Shown: piece by piece, positions 34,191-42,709 of the stretch | Position numbering within the stretch: position 1 is the first letter of the stretch | Layout: every line of letters starts with the position of its first letter | Assembly: GCA_964498095.1 (NCBI GenBank) | Contig: CAZCFY010000013.1 | Coordinates: forward strand, 1 to 64,000 | From: SG-bin7 sp964498095 | GTDB lineage: Bacteria > Bdellovibrionota > Bdellovibrionia > Bdellovibrionales > SG-bin7 | Length of the DNA stretch: 64,000 bases | Reading direction: 5' to 3' | Position numbers and translations under genes: made by a program | The notes under the pieces: model-generated | Seen by the model: only the letters and a program-made list of their open reading frames with translations | Told to the model about the DNA's origin: nothing | Database searches by the model: none

Positions 34191-35015
34191 TTAATCTAAA
34201 CTATCTGGTTCAATATCCTGCGCTTCCAATTCAATTTTTGGAAGCGTGTTGTTCTGCTTTTTCACCATTTTTATTTTTTTAATTTTCAGCTTTAGCGGTA
34301 AAGTAACCATGTCTTGCGGTTTCTTGATATGAATTATCCGCGCCGAATAAGTATTTCGCCCTAAAGAATCATAGGACTCAAAAATTTCTGGAAACTTCCT
34401 GGCCAGATATTTATCTAAAGGTAAATAGGTTTTTTGAATTGCGCCAGAAGCTGTCCTATAACGGTAGACAACATCGGCCGGAGTTTTTTCGGGATGAAAT
34501 AATACAAAGGCTTCGCCACCGGGCCTTAAAGCTTCGAAAATTAATTTAATAATTTTTACTTTTTGCGGAGAGTAAGAAAAGCCACCCCAAATATCGGTAA
34601 TAACGTCGGCCGCATTTTTAAATTGTGACAGTTCTTTTTCCGCAAAGCCCTGGATATATAAAAACTTACCTTTAAAATTGGGGGCGATATTTAGGCTTTC
34701 CATCCATGGCTGGGGATTGATGACAACGGCTGTGAGGTCATTTTCGAGCGCGAGTTCCTGCATAGCTACACCCTTGCCTCCACCAACATCAATTATCGTT
34801 CCCTTTCTGGGAATTAGCTTCAAAAGACTGCGTGCCCGGCGACGGTTAAGGCCAGTGACAGCGTTATATTCTTTAAGGTCGCGGTCATTGGGCTGCTTAT
34901 AGCGTTGCCACTCAGCCTCGGCGGGCGAAAGAAATAATTCGCCGCAAATTTCTGCAGCCTCTAATTGGAATGTCCAAACAAAAAGGAAAATAAATATATA
35001 TGCTCTAGTTACCAC
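34191..35015 (-). CDS. exported SAM-dependent methyltransferase-like protein
   Basis: The GTG at 35015 has a well-placed GGGAG ribosome site, so I prefer it to the ATG at 35027; the product has 274 residues. The N-terminus VVTRAYIFIFLFVWTFQLEAAE looks like a signal peptide cleaved before EIC. The body is a class I methyltransferase fold: motif I GTIIDVGGGKGVAMQELA (about 63-80), ADVITDIWG as motif II and LRPGGEAFVLF as motif III. A Lys-rich tail follows. A methyltransferase with an export signal is odd because SAM is cytoplasmic. The signal could be an uncleaved anchor, or the protein may be an exported effector. Confidence 0.7.
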   Translation of the reverse strand: MVTRAYIFIFLFVWTFQLEAAEICGELFLSPAEAEWQRYKQPNDRDLKEYNAVTGLNRRRARSLLKLIPRKGTIIDVGGGKGVAMQELALENDLTAVVINPQPWMESLNIAPNFKGKFLYIQGFAEKELSQFKNAADVITDIWGGFSYSPQKVKIIKLIFEALRPGGEAFVLFHPEKTPADVVYRYRTASGAIQKTYLPLDKYLARKFPEIFESYDSLGRNTYSARIIHIKKPQDMVTLPLKLKIKKIKMVKKQNNTLPKIELEAQDIEPDSLD

Positions 35016-35057
35016 GGCATCTCCCATAGCAACAGCTGTTCCTTTTAATATAGTTTT

Positions 35058-35133
35058 GGCGCCATTTGAACTGCGGAGGAGGACGCAAGTGACAACAAAT
35101 GGCGCGCCTTCGTCTACTTTGTTGACAGCCTAA
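35058..35133 (+). other. possible 14-codon leader frame inside a hairpin
   Basis: GCGCCATTTG (35059-35068) and CAAATGGCGC (35096-35105) are perfect complements. The 27-base loop holds GGAGGAGG and a GTG (35089) that opens a frame of 14 codons ending at TAA 35131-35133. The ribosome site is unusually strong. It may be a leader peptide or chance; no attenuator structure or downstream coupling is evident. Confidence 0.3.
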
Positions 35134-35175
35134 AACTACGATCTCGCAATACTTTTCAATAGAGCGAATTTTAAG

Positions 35176-35190
35176 TGGCAAGATTTTTGT
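35176..35190 (+). promoter_or_regulatory. sigma-54-like promoter of the first paralogue
   Basis: TGGCAAGATTTTTGT matches the -24/-12 sigma-54 pattern TGGCAC-N5-TTGC in GG position and spacing; the final base of the -12 element is T instead of C. The -12 G lies 90 bp upstream of the ATG at 35279. The second paralogue has the same motif at exactly the same distance. Confidence 0.5.
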
Positions 35191-35278
35191 AAAACCCCGC
35201 CTCGTTACAGATTCTGTATCAGGTGAGTCACGTGGTGTGCCTTACCTAAAATTATTTTTTATCTTTTAGGAGGATAAA

Positions 35279-35890
35279 ATGAAAAATCTATTCGTGGTAG
35301 CAGCGGTAGCGCTGTTTTCCGTACAAGGCTTTGCTTTAAGCCAGTCAGAAATATTAGAAGATCGTTTGGAGCGCGCTTCTTGCTGGAGTGCTAAAAACCA
35401 ACTTTCTTCTGAAATCCGCAACACTCAAGTTAAACAAGTTAAACAAGTTGAAAGCGGCAGCCGCAAAACGACTATTCAACTTGCTCTAATAAAAGATGGC
35501 TCTCTTGTTTTCGTACCTACCGAAGGTAAAAACCGCTGTTCAGTAAATCGCTTTTCATTAGTTCGTTCTAATTTCGGTGGCCAAATCAGCATCGATGACT
35601 TAACTGTTATGGGCAACAAAGTATTTATGATTGGCGACGATAAACGTCCTTATTTCATGTACACTGATGGTCAAATCTATGAACTTTTAACTTCCGGCGG
35701 AAATCATTATAGCACTGTTAAAGCAATTAAAGGTAGCAGCAACGGTAAATCGATCACATTGAAACTTCAAGGTAATCCTGATGTTACAATTGACGAGGAC
35801 AAACTGAGCGATCGCAAAAAACGCAAAGTAGAACTTGCTAGCAACCAAATCTCAATTCTTTCTATTCTTATCGACTTACTTCTTGACTAA
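35279..35890 (+). CDS. secreted protein of unknown function, tandem paralogue A
   Basis: A 203-residue protein with a signal peptide (MKNLFVVAAVALFSVQGFA). The mature part has two Cys (RASCWSAKN, KNRCSVN) and an alternating beta pattern, ending in a hydrophobic segment (ISILSILIDLLL) that could be a membrane anchor. It shares most of its length with the next gene, including QVKQV, ISIDDLTVMGNKVFMIG, RPYFM and DGQIYELL, so the two arose by tandem duplication. A strong ribosome site (TAGGAGGATAAA) precedes the ATG. A terminator-like hairpin follows. I recognise no family. Confidence 0.75.
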   Translation: MKNLFVVAAVALFSVQGFALSQSEILEDRLERASCWSAKNQLSSEIRNTQVKQVKQVESGSRKTTIQLALIKDGSLVFVPTEGKNRCSVNRFSLVRSNFGGQISIDDLTVMGNKVFMIGDDKRPYFMYTDGQIYELLTSGGNHYSTVKAIKGSSNGKSITLKLQGNPDVTIDEDKLSDRKKRKVELASNQISILSILIDLLLD

Positions 35891-35900
35891 GATATTTATT

Positions 35901-35929
35901 TTCACTCCCCGGCACAGCTGGGGAGTGAA
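35901..35929 (+). terminator. hairpin terminator after paralogue A
   Basis: TTCACTCCCC pairs perfectly with GGGGAGTGAA (10 bp) around a 9-base loop, ten bases after the stop. Only a weak T-run (AGTTCTTC) follows, so it may stop transcription or protect the 3' end. Confidence 0.7.
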
Positions 35930-36008
35930 AGTTCTTCAATCGAAGTGACAATCCTCCTCCAAACCCATCTGTTTTTCCCTATTAAATCTATTTTATCGCA
36001 TTTACCCC

Positions 36009-36023
36009 TGGCAGAACTTTTGT
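36009..36023 (+). promoter_or_regulatory. sigma-54-like promoter of the second paralogue
   Basis: TGGCAGAACTTTTGT keeps the GG and TTGT positions of the motif at 35176 and continues TAAA as that one does. The -12 G is 90 bp upstream of the ATG at 36112, identical to the first paralogue, although most of the surrounding sequence differs. Confidence 0.5.
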
Positions 36024-36111
36024 AAAGGCCTTCCTGGTTGGGGTTTTATTCGCAATCCGCGAGCGAGTCGTATTGCCAAAAAATTTATTCAGATCCTTAA
36101 GGAGGACTCTT

Positions 36112-36729
36112 ATGAAAAAGCTATTTGTATTAGCTTCGCTTACACTATTTTCCGTTCAAGGCTTGGCAAAGAATGCCAGTGAAACTCTTGAAGACCGATT
36201 AATTAAAGCCGGATGCTGGAACGCCCGCACAAAGCTTTATAGCGAAATCAAAAACGAAGAAGTAAAACAAGTTAAACAAGTGAAAAGCAAAAGCGGTAAA
36301 ACCACCGTTGAACTTGCTCTCATGAAAGACGGCAGCCTTTCTTTCGTACCCACGAAAAGTACAACTGGCCGCTGTAAAGTTGATAAATTTTCTTTGGTTC
36401 AACCGGGCTTATTTGTCGACAAACAAATCTCAATAGATGACCTAACTGTTATGGGAAATAAAGTATTCATGATTGGCAGCGACCGTCGCCCTTACTTTAT
36501 GCACACTGATGGTCAAATCTATGAACTCTTAAACTCCAGCGGAAAATCTTATAGCACAGTTAAAGAAATCAAAGGCAGCAGCGATAGCAAATCAATCACT
36601 TTGAAATTTAACCAAGGCCAAGACGTAAAGCTAACTGATGACACCATCAACAACCGTCAAAAGCGCAAAGTTGAATTATCTGGCGAAATGACTGTAGTTT
36701 TAACTCTTCTTTTCACTTTATTGTTATAA
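36112..36729 (+). CDS. secreted protein of unknown function, tandem paralogue B
   Basis: A 205-residue paralogue of the protein at 35279. The ATG at 36112 is chosen because AAGGAGGACT stands upstream and it opens a signal peptide (MKKLFVLASLTLFSVQGLA); the frame from 36073 would add 13 unlikely residues. It shares the Cys pair (AGCWNA, GRCKVD), VKQVKQV, SIDDLTVMGNKVFMIGS, RRPYFM, TDGQIYELL and KRKVEL, and again ends in a hydrophobic tail (VLTLLFTLLL). It has its own promoter and terminator hairpin, so the pair is regulated in parallel and not simply as one operon. Confidence 0.75.
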   Translation: MKKLFVLASLTLFSVQGLAKNASETLEDRLIKAGCWNARTKLYSEIKNEEVKQVKQVKSKSGKTTVELALMKDGSLSFVPTKSTTGRCKVDKFSLVQPGLFVDKQISIDDLTVMGNKVFMIGSDRRPYFMHTDGQIYELLNSSGKSYSTVKEIKGSSDSKSITLKFNQGQDVKLTDDTINNRQKRKVELSGEMTVVLTLLFTLLL

Positions 36730-36739
36730 TCTAGTTTCT

Positions 36740-36769
36740 AAATTCTCCCCGAATTCTTGGGGAGAATTT
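36740..36769 (+). terminator. hairpin terminator after paralogue B
   Basis: AAATTCTCCCC pairs with GGGGAGAATTT (11 bp perfect) around an 8-base loop, eleven bases after the stop. The stem core CTCCCC/GGGGAG matches the terminator of paralogue A, showing that the 3' region was duplicated as well. Confidence 0.72.
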
Positions 36770-36825
36770 CCATCAATCAATTTCCCCTAGACAACCTAAT
36801 ATCTGTCGGCCATATTAGCGCCAAT

Positions 36826-37752
36826 ATGCGCGTATTGATTATCATTTCTGTAATTGCATTTCTTAATCCCAATATTTTCGCAGCGACACCGCTCTCTTCC
36901 GCAAAACTTTTGGAAGAGCACGTTGGCTTCTTAGTTTCTCTGCCGAAACCCCGTAATTTTAGAAACGTCGACACACTCAATTCTGTAGCCAATTATATTT
37001 CCGACGAGTTTAAAAAAAGCTGTGCAACGGTATCTTTTCAGTCTTACCAGGTTGGCAAAAACGATTACAAAAACGTAATTTGTTCGTTCGGAAATAATCC
37101 CAAAGAACGTTTCGTGGTAGGAGCGCACTACGATGTCGAGGGAAATCAGCAAGGCGCTGACGACAATGCCAGTGGTGTGGCAGGACTTTTAGAACTCGCG
37201 CGTTTAATTGGTAGTAAAGGCCTCAAGGGTCCTTATCAAATTGACTTGGTCGCTTATACTTTAGAAGAGCCACCTCATTACGGCACTGAAAGCATGGGCA
37301 GCTATGTTCACGCGAAATCCTTAAGTGATGCCGGGGTCGATGTAAAATTAATGCTGAGCCTAGAGATGATCGGTTATTTTAGCGATAAAGAAAATTCTCA
37401 GGAATATCCGCTATCCGCGATGAAGCATATTTATGGCACTATCGGGAACTTTATAGCCGTTGTTGGCCACACCGGAGAGATTTCTTTAGGTAAGAAAATT
37501 AAAGAGCTAATGCGCGAACCCGGACGTATTCGCGTGGAAGGCTTAAATGCTCCTAAGATTATGACCGGAATTGATTTTTCCGATCACCGCAGTTATTGGC
37601 AATTTGATTACCCGGCATTTATGATTACCGATACATCGTTTTACCGCAATTCCAATTACCATAAGTCCACCGACACGATAGATACCTTAAATTTCGAAAA
37701 GATGGCGGCAGTCATAGATTCAGTTTATAATGTTCTTCGCGCGATTCCCTAA
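36826..37752 (+). CDS. secreted M28-family aminopeptidase-like metallopeptidase
   Basis: The ATG at 36826 gives 308 residues and a signal peptide (MRVLIIISVIAFLNPNIFAATP); the longer frame begins inside a terminator and is rejected. Zinc ligands of the M28 family are visible: GAHYDVE (His, near residue 102), GADDNASGVAGLLELARL (bridging Asp, near 112), YTLEEPP (catalytic Glu-Glu), a following acidic residue in SLEMIGYF and the last His in YHKSTDTID near 281. Such enzymes cleave N-terminal residues from peptides in the periplasm or outside. It probably has its own promoter, after the terminator of paralogue B. Confidence 0.88.
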   Translation: MRVLIIISVIAFLNPNIFAATPLSSAKLLEEHVGFLVSLPKPRNFRNVDTLNSVANYISDEFKKSCATVSFQSYQVGKNDYKNVICSFGNNPKERFVVGAHYDVEGNQQGADDNASGVAGLLELARLIGSKGLKGPYQIDLVAYTLEEPPHYGTESMGSYVHAKSLSDAGVDVKLMLSLEMIGYFSDKENSQEYPLSAMKHIYGTIGNFIAVVGHTGEISLGKKIKELMREPGRIRVEGLNAPKIMTGIDFSDHRSYWQFDYPAFMITDTSFYRNSNYHKSTDTIDTLNFEKMAAVIDSVYNVLRAIP

Positions 37753-37878
37753 CGACTGCACGTGCCCCACAAAAATTTAATCCGAATACGATTGTCGACA
37801 GACGTCTCTCGCAGTTTTTTTAATTTCTCAGCGTTATCCAATTCTTAGAAGAGTGTTCAAAAAACTTCGACGCGCTAT

Positions 37879-37906
37879 TGCTACCAAAAAGAACCTGGAA
37901 CCTTTT
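37879..37906 (-). repeat. 3'-end dispersed element, copy 2 (after the M23 peptidase)
   Basis: Identical over 28 bases to 11486-11513, in the same orientation relative to its gene, beginning three bases after the M23 peptidase stop codon. The minus-strand right flank continues into AATAGCGCGTC, close to the right end of the elements at 46381 and 47374 (ATAGTGCGTC). Confidence 0.75.
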
Positions 37907-37909
37907 AGC

Positions 37910-38905
37910 CTATTCGTCGAGAACGTAGTTGGTGGGATCCATGGGAATGCCGTTGACGCGCACTTCGTAGTGAAGGTGCGGACCCGTGGATCTGCCGGTG
38001 TTACCGACGGCCGCGATAATATCGCGGCGTTTTACTTTTTGGCCGACAGTGACGTAGACACGCGAGTTATGACCAAAACGGGTAACAACCCCGTAACCGT
38101 GATCAATAGATATTAAATTTCCATAGCCAGAGTCATATCCCACGTAACTGACGATGCCATCGGCGGGAACATAAACAGGCGCGCCCGGAGAGGCCGCAAT
38201 GTCAGCGCCTTGATGCATCATGGGTAATCCACTAAAGGGCGATAAGCGATAACCAAATTTAGAAGTGAACCAACCGTTAACAGGCCGAATGCTTGGAGTC
38301 GCGTTCATTAGACTTTGGCGTTCAGATAAGGTCTCCCAAAGTTCCAACACACCTTGTTCGCGCATGTTGGTTTCAGTAACCAAATGATCGACACGCACAG
38401 ACAGCATGGCAAAATCCCGATTACCTTCTGTGGCAAGTTCGCCTTTTTCCATACTCAATGGTGGTTCTTTAACAAACACGGCCTCTTTTTGCGCGATAGA
38501 AGCAACTTCGCGGTCACTGACTGGCTCGTTAAAGTCATCCATTTGCTGGCCGGGCTTTGGTACGGGACCCATCGCCAGTTGCAGTGAACGTTCAGGACCA
38601 ATGTCGGTAATAAGTTTTAATTTGGTAACAAAGCTATTTACGCGCTCAAGCCTTGCTTCTAGAGTTTGCACTTTACCTTCGACGGCTTGAAACTGATTTT
38701 TCAAAAGTGAATTGTCGGCGCGAAGTTTTTTGTTTTCGATCGACTGGCCAAGAAGTCCCATGTAATCAAGCATGCCCGCCGCAAAAATAATCAGAGCGAT
38801 GACGCCCGATACAGCTACAGCTCGTAAGGCTGATACCGCAACAGTGATCTTACGCGTATTACCCTTTTTATTACTTACGATCAAAAACGTTACTGTTTCT
38901 TTCAC
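37910..38905 (-). CDS. M23-family peptidoglycan endopeptidase
   Basis: A 331-residue envelope protein with a membrane anchor (AVAVSGVIALIIFAAGMLDYMGLLG, about residues 27-51), a coiled coil (about 55-105) and a C-terminal LytM/M23 domain (about 215-331). Zinc-site motifs are MHQGADIAASPGAPVYVPADG (His and Asp) and TGPHLHYEVRVNG (HxH). It would cut crosslinks in peptidoglycan during growth or division, or be a degenerate activator, but all visible ligands are kept. The PP2C phosphatase gene lies 56 bp upstream on the same strand. Confidence 0.9.
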   Translation of the reverse strand: MKETVTFLIVSNKKGNTRKITVAVSALRAVAVSGVIALIIFAAGMLDYMGLLGQSIENKKLRADNSLLKNQFQAVEGKVQTLEARLERVNSFVTKLKLITDIGPERSLQLAMGPVPKPGQQMDDFNEPVSDREVASIAQKEAVFVKEPPLSMEKGELATEGNRDFAMLSVRVDHLVTETNMREQGVLELWETLSERQSLMNATPSIRPVNGWFTSKFGYRLSPFSGLPMMHQGADIAASPGAPVYVPADGIVSYVGYDSGYGNLISIDHGYGVVTRFGHNSRVYVTVGQKVKRRDIIAAVGNTGRSTGPHLHYEVRVNGIPMDPTNYVLDE

Positions 38906-38961
38906 TCTATCTACCTGTATTCACAAAAAATAAGACAAACAGCCAAATGCGTCAAACATTT

Positions 38962-39705
38962 TCAGTTTGCCTTGATGACAAGTGCAGTGACGTTGTCATC
39001 TCCACCACTCCAGTTGGCCTCAAGAACACATCTTTCGGCGATCTGGTCTGCTGGAACATTCATTAAGATATCGGAAATCCTCTCATCTGGAACAAGCCCC
39101 GACAATCCGTCGGAGCACAAGAGAAATGTGTCGCCGGGCTGGAGAGCTTTTACAATTATATCGCATTCAACTTCAGTCTCGTAACCAACGCTTCGCGTAA
39201 TTAAATTCTTACCAAAGGCCGTGGGCCGTTGCGATTCTTTGATGAGACCGGCGCGAATTTGTTCATTGATAAGGGAGTGATCTTCGGTCACTTGCCAAAG
39301 ATAAGGACACGAAAAGTAATAGCAGCGGGAGTCGCCGACGTTACCGATGTAAAGATCACCATCTTTACGAAACGCCAACACCATAGTTGTTCCCATGCCT
39401 TTTAATCTTTCATTTTCTTCGCGGCTTTTTATAAAAATCTTCTCATTAGCGGCATTATAAATTTTGTTAATAAATTCCCGCGGTAGACCCACGTTTCCAC
39501 TGGCGAAGGCTTCTTTGGCAATGCGGTGGGCGGTATCGACGGCAAGTTTACTGGCAATCTCTCCGCCTTGCGGTCCACCCATGCCACCCATGCCATCGGC
39601 AACGATATAAAGTCCCAAATCATGATCAATTAACATTGAATCCTGATTGGATGTTCTCTTTTGGCCTCGGTGGGATTTACCCCAAGCTTGTAACTGCACT
39701 GGCAT
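38962..39705 (-). CDS. PP2C-family serine/threonine phosphatase
   Basis: A 247-residue cytoplasmic metal-dependent phosphatase. Motifs of the bacterial Stp/PrpC type are RTSNQDSMLIDHDLGLYIVADGMGGMGG (metal-binding Asp residues), MGTTMVLAF, IGNVGDSRCYYF, LITRSVGYETEVECD, LLCSDGLSG and SGGDDNVTALVI at the end. It removes phosphate from Ser/Thr residues. No Ser/Thr kinase lies in this window. It is upstream of the M23 peptidase gene on the same strand and divergent from a TonB-like gene. Confidence 0.93.
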   Translation of the reverse strand: MPVQLQAWGKSHRGQKRTSNQDSMLIDHDLGLYIVADGMGGMGGPQGGEIASKLAVDTAHRIAKEAFASGNVGLPREFINKIYNAANEKIFIKSREENERLKGMGTTMVLAFRKDGDLYIGNVGDSRCYYFSCPYLWQVTEDHSLINEQIRAGLIKESQRPTAFGKNLITRSVGYETEVECDIIVKALQPGDTFLLCSDGLSGLVPDERISDILMNVPADQIAERCVLEANWSGGDDNVTALVIKAN

Positions 39706-39789
39706 TTTTCCGTCTTAAAATGAAACAATCTCCTCTGATAATTCTAACAATCTCTACCTCAAAAGTTAACTCTAAATTGCCGATAAAAG

Positions 39790-40605
39790 ATGATGGACCG
39801 ACGTTTGTTAATTTTTCTTTTAATTTCTGTGACAGTTCACGTTTTGGTAATGACGATGGTCCATCGGAAAAATATTCCTAATCCTAAGTCCAATCAAGAA
39901 ATCGCCATCGAAATTATCGAAATGCCGAATCCGCACGAGCAAAAGGGCCAGATCGTCGAACAAAGTGAAGAGGCTCTAAACGACGTTGTTCCCGAAGATA
40001 CGAAATATTTAAGTCAGCATAACCAAAAAGTCGTGCGCGAAACTAAAGCCGCTCAAAACGGAAAATTTAATAACAAAGTCAGTGGTACCGATCAGCCAAA
40101 TGCCGCTAAAAAACCCCTACCGCCCGATGAATTTGGCAAGGAGCCTAAACGGGAGTTGATGGCAAAATTAACACCGGGATATAAATGGCCAAAGTCCGAC
40201 CAAGTTAGCCAAGCGACGTCGGACGACTATTTAAAAGATGTAAAAGACGGTGTTCAAACACTCCTGTCGACGCGGGAGTTTGTCTATTTTACATATTATA
40301 AACGCATCAAAGGCCAACTTGCACAATACTGGGAACCGAAAATTAAAGACAAAGTTGTAAAGCTGTTACACCAAGGCCGAAATATAGCTAGTAGCGGCGA
40401 CAAAATTACCCGCCTGGTAATTACTCTAGACGGAAAAGGAATTCTAACGCGGGTTCAAGTGATCGGCGCCTCCGGCGTGCAGGACCTTGATGATGCTGCC
40501 GTGGAAGCTTTTCGTGCGGCGGCTCCCTTTCCAAACCCGCCTAAAGGGATCATCGAAAAAGACGGTAATATCCGTATCACCTGGGATTTTGTTCTCGAAG
40601 TTTAG
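39790..40605 (+). CDS. TonB-family protein
   Basis: A 271-residue protein with one N-terminal membrane helix (LLIFLLISVTVHVLVMTMVH, about 5-24), a charged, Pro-containing periplasmic linker and a TonB C-terminal domain (about 175-271) recognised by YYKRIKGQLAQYWEP, LVITLDGKGILTRVQVIGASGVQDLDDAAVEAFRAAAPFPNPP and RITWDFVLEV. It would transmit force or bridge inner and outer membranes. ExbB/ExbD partners are not in the window. Two ATG codons in tandem (39790, 39793) are both possible starts. Confidence 0.85.
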   Translation: MMDRRLLIFLLISVTVHVLVMTMVHRKNIPNPKSNQEIAIEIIEMPNPHEQKGQIVEQSEEALNDVVPEDTKYLSQHNQKVVRETKAAQNGKFNNKVSGTDQPNAAKKPLPPDEFGKEPKRELMAKLTPGYKWPKSDQVSQATSDDYLKDVKDGVQTLLSTREFVYFTYYKRIKGQLAQYWEPKIKDKVVKLLHQGRNIASSGDKITRLVITLDGKGILTRVQVIGASGVQDLDDAAVEAFRAAAPFPNPPKGIIEKDGNIRITWDFVLEV

Positions 40606-40713
40606 TTTTGCCTCACAACGGGGGCACTTCTCCACAAATATTTTGCGCGTTGAATTTTCCGCGGTGTGAACGGCGGCACCCTTCGTGCAATGAAAATAAA
40701 GATGGAGGGGACC

Positions 40714-40971
40714 ATGCGAGATACAATGCGTTTAATCATTTCTATTTTGGCGATGCCGTTTCTACTGGTCGCCACTTTCATAGTGTTCTGGATCGCCGTG
40801 GGTCTGACGTTTTTGGAGTTTATTCTTTCAATTCCTTTGCTGTGGTTTGAGGCCGCCGACGGTAAGTTTTCAGACGGGACATTTCCGCTCGAAGAAAATT
40901 TAGCGGATCAGAAAACTAATATCCGCATCTTTCGCCGTCAAAGATTAGAACCTACGCCAGAAGCGAGTTAA
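40714..40971 (+). CDS. small inner-membrane protein of unknown function
   Basis: The ATG at 40714 follows GGAGGGG closely and gives 85 residues; ATG 40690 and 40666 would extend it. One long hydrophobic stretch (LIISILAMPFLLVATFIVFWIAVGLTFLEFILSIPLLWF, about 7-45) could form one or two membrane helices, followed by an acidic then basic cytoplasmic or periplasmic tail. I recognise no family. Its stop overlaps the stop of the convergent adenine deaminase gene by 3 bp. Confidence 0.6.
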   Translation: MRDTMRLIISILAMPFLLVATFIVFWIAVGLTFLEFILSIPLLWFEAADGKFSDGTFPLEENLADQKTNIRIFRRQRLEPTPEAS

Positions 40972-42683
40972 ACCTTTAGCGAGACGAATTCAAACTTTGC
41001 GACGTCGACGAGGCCGCGATCAGTAATTTTTAACGTTGGAATCACAGGTAAGCATAAAAATGCCATCTGCAAAAACGGCTCTTCGAGTTTGCAGCCAAAG
41101 CTTTTGGCGGTGGCGCGCAGATTTTTTAGATTCTTATAAATGTCTTTTACGGGTGCATCCGTCATAAGACCCGCTACCGGTAGTGGCAGAGAAGCCCGCA
41201 CTGTATTTCGATCAATTGCCACAAAACCGCCGCCAGTTTCGAGCATCCACTTAAAGCAGGCCACCATGTCTTCGTCATTGGTGCCGACCACAACAATATT
41301 ATGAGAGTCGTGAGCGACACTGGAACCCAAGGCCCCCTTTTTTATGCCAAAGCCGGTAACTAAGGCCTTAGCCATCGGCAAGCCATGACCGTAGCGCTCG
41401 AGTACGGCGATTTTTAAAATATCTTTTTTAACATCCGGCTTAATTTCGTGATCACTAGAAATAATTTTTTGTTCGAGGGCATTGGTAATGATTTGATTTG
41501 GAATAACTTCGATAACCCGATACTGGCCGTCATCACCACTAATTTTTAGATCGGCAACCGTCGGCATTTCATATTTGACCGTGTTGCCGGCGGGGGCTTC
41601 TACCGGGATAGTTGGAATTTCTTCAGATTTCTTATAACATTTTCCGTCTTTGTAAACCGAGTCAATCGTGACGTTTTTAAAATCTTTAAGAATGATGATG
41701 TCGGCAAAATATCCCGGCGAAATTGCACCTCGGCGGGGTATACCGTAGTGTTTTGCTGTCGACCAAGAAGCCGACCGGTAAGCGACTTCGGGCGCAATAC
41801 CTTTCTTAATTACTAACTTAATTAAATAATCAATATGGCCTTCATCAAGAATATCAACGGGATTGCGGTCATCGGTACACAAAGAAATTTTTGGCGAGGA
41901 GTAAGCGTCTAAAATTTTACAAAGGTCGCGCACATTTTTCGCCACACTCCCCTCGCGTAGCTGAATTTGTAGTCCTTTTTCCAATTTCTCTTTAGCTTCA
42001 AGTAAGGTGACGCTCTCATGACAACTGCCGATTCCGGCTGCCGCATAAGCGTTTAAGTCTTTGTCGCGCAACATAGGACAGTGCCCGTCAATCGGTGTAT
42101 CCTGAAATGCCATAACTTTATCGAGAACTGCTTTATCTTTAAAAAGTAATCCTGGAAAGTTCATTAGCTCCGCAAGTCCAAGGGCATGGGGATGGTTTTT
42201 TAATTTTATCAGGTCTTCTGCGGACAGTTTGGCTCCCGAAGTTTCCAGGTGATTAGTTGCCGGTACACAGCTTGAAAGCATAACGTAAATATTCATTGTG
42301 CTTTTGGCTGCGCAATCGAGAAAATATTGAATGCCTTTTACGCCCATGACATTGGCAATTTCGTGTGGGTCAACAATTGCGCCAGTCGTTCCGCGTACCA
42401 GGGCTACCTTTTGAAACTCATCTGGGACCATACATGTACTTTCAATGTGCACATGCGAGTCAATAAAACCCGGCACCAAATACTTTCCTTTAACCGAAAC
42501 TTTGCGTTCGGCCTGGTAACCCGGGCCCACGCCGACAATCCTCCCCTGAGCAATTGCGACATCGCCAGTAATCCATTCTCCGGTAAAAACGTTGAGATAT
42601 TTCCCACCTTGTAAGAGCAGCTCTGAAGGTTTTACACCACGTGCGTAATCAATGAGATCTTCTAATTCATTTCTTTTCAGCAT
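40968..42683 (-). CDS. ade: adenine deaminase
   Basis: A 571-residue amidohydrolase that converts adenine to hypoxanthine and ammonia in purine salvage. The metal site begins FIDSHVHIESTCMVPDEFQ (about 75-93), followed by GTTGAIVDPHEIANV, a His in GHCPML and the Asp in LCTDDRNP near 275. The C-terminal adenine-deaminase domain contains GSSVAHDSHNIVVVG. Length is normal for Ade. It is divergent from aceE across a 165-bp region with a direct repeat. No purine riboswitch was recognised upstream. Confidence 0.95.
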   Translation of the reverse strand: MLKRNELEDLIDYARGVKPSELLLQGGKYLNVFTGEWITGDVAIAQGRIVGVGPGYQAERKVSVKGKYLVPGFIDSHVHIESTCMVPDEFQKVALVRGTTGAIVDPHEIANVMGVKGIQYFLDCAAKSTMNIYVMLSSCVPATNHLETSGAKLSAEDLIKLKNHPHALGLAELMNFPGLLFKDKAVLDKVMAFQDTPIDGHCPMLRDKDLNAYAAAGIGSCHESVTLLEAKEKLEKGLQIQLREGSVAKNVRDLCKILDAYSSPKISLCTDDRNPVDILDEGHIDYLIKLVIKKGIAPEVAYRSASWSTAKHYGIPRRGAISPGYFADIIILKDFKNVTIDSVYKDGKCYKKSEEIPTIPVEAPAGNTVKYEMPTVADLKISGDDGQYRVIEVIPNQIITNALEQKIISSDHEIKPDVKKDILKIAVLERYGHGLPMAKALVTGFGIKKGALGSSVAHDSHNIVVVGTNDEDMVACFKWMLETGGGFVAIDRNTVRASLPLPVAGLMTDAPVKDIYKNLKNLRATAKSFGCKLEEPFLQMAFLCLPVIPTLKITDRGLVDVAKFEFVSLKV

Positions 42684-42709
42684 AGACTCTGTTTTTACTT
42701 AAATTATTT

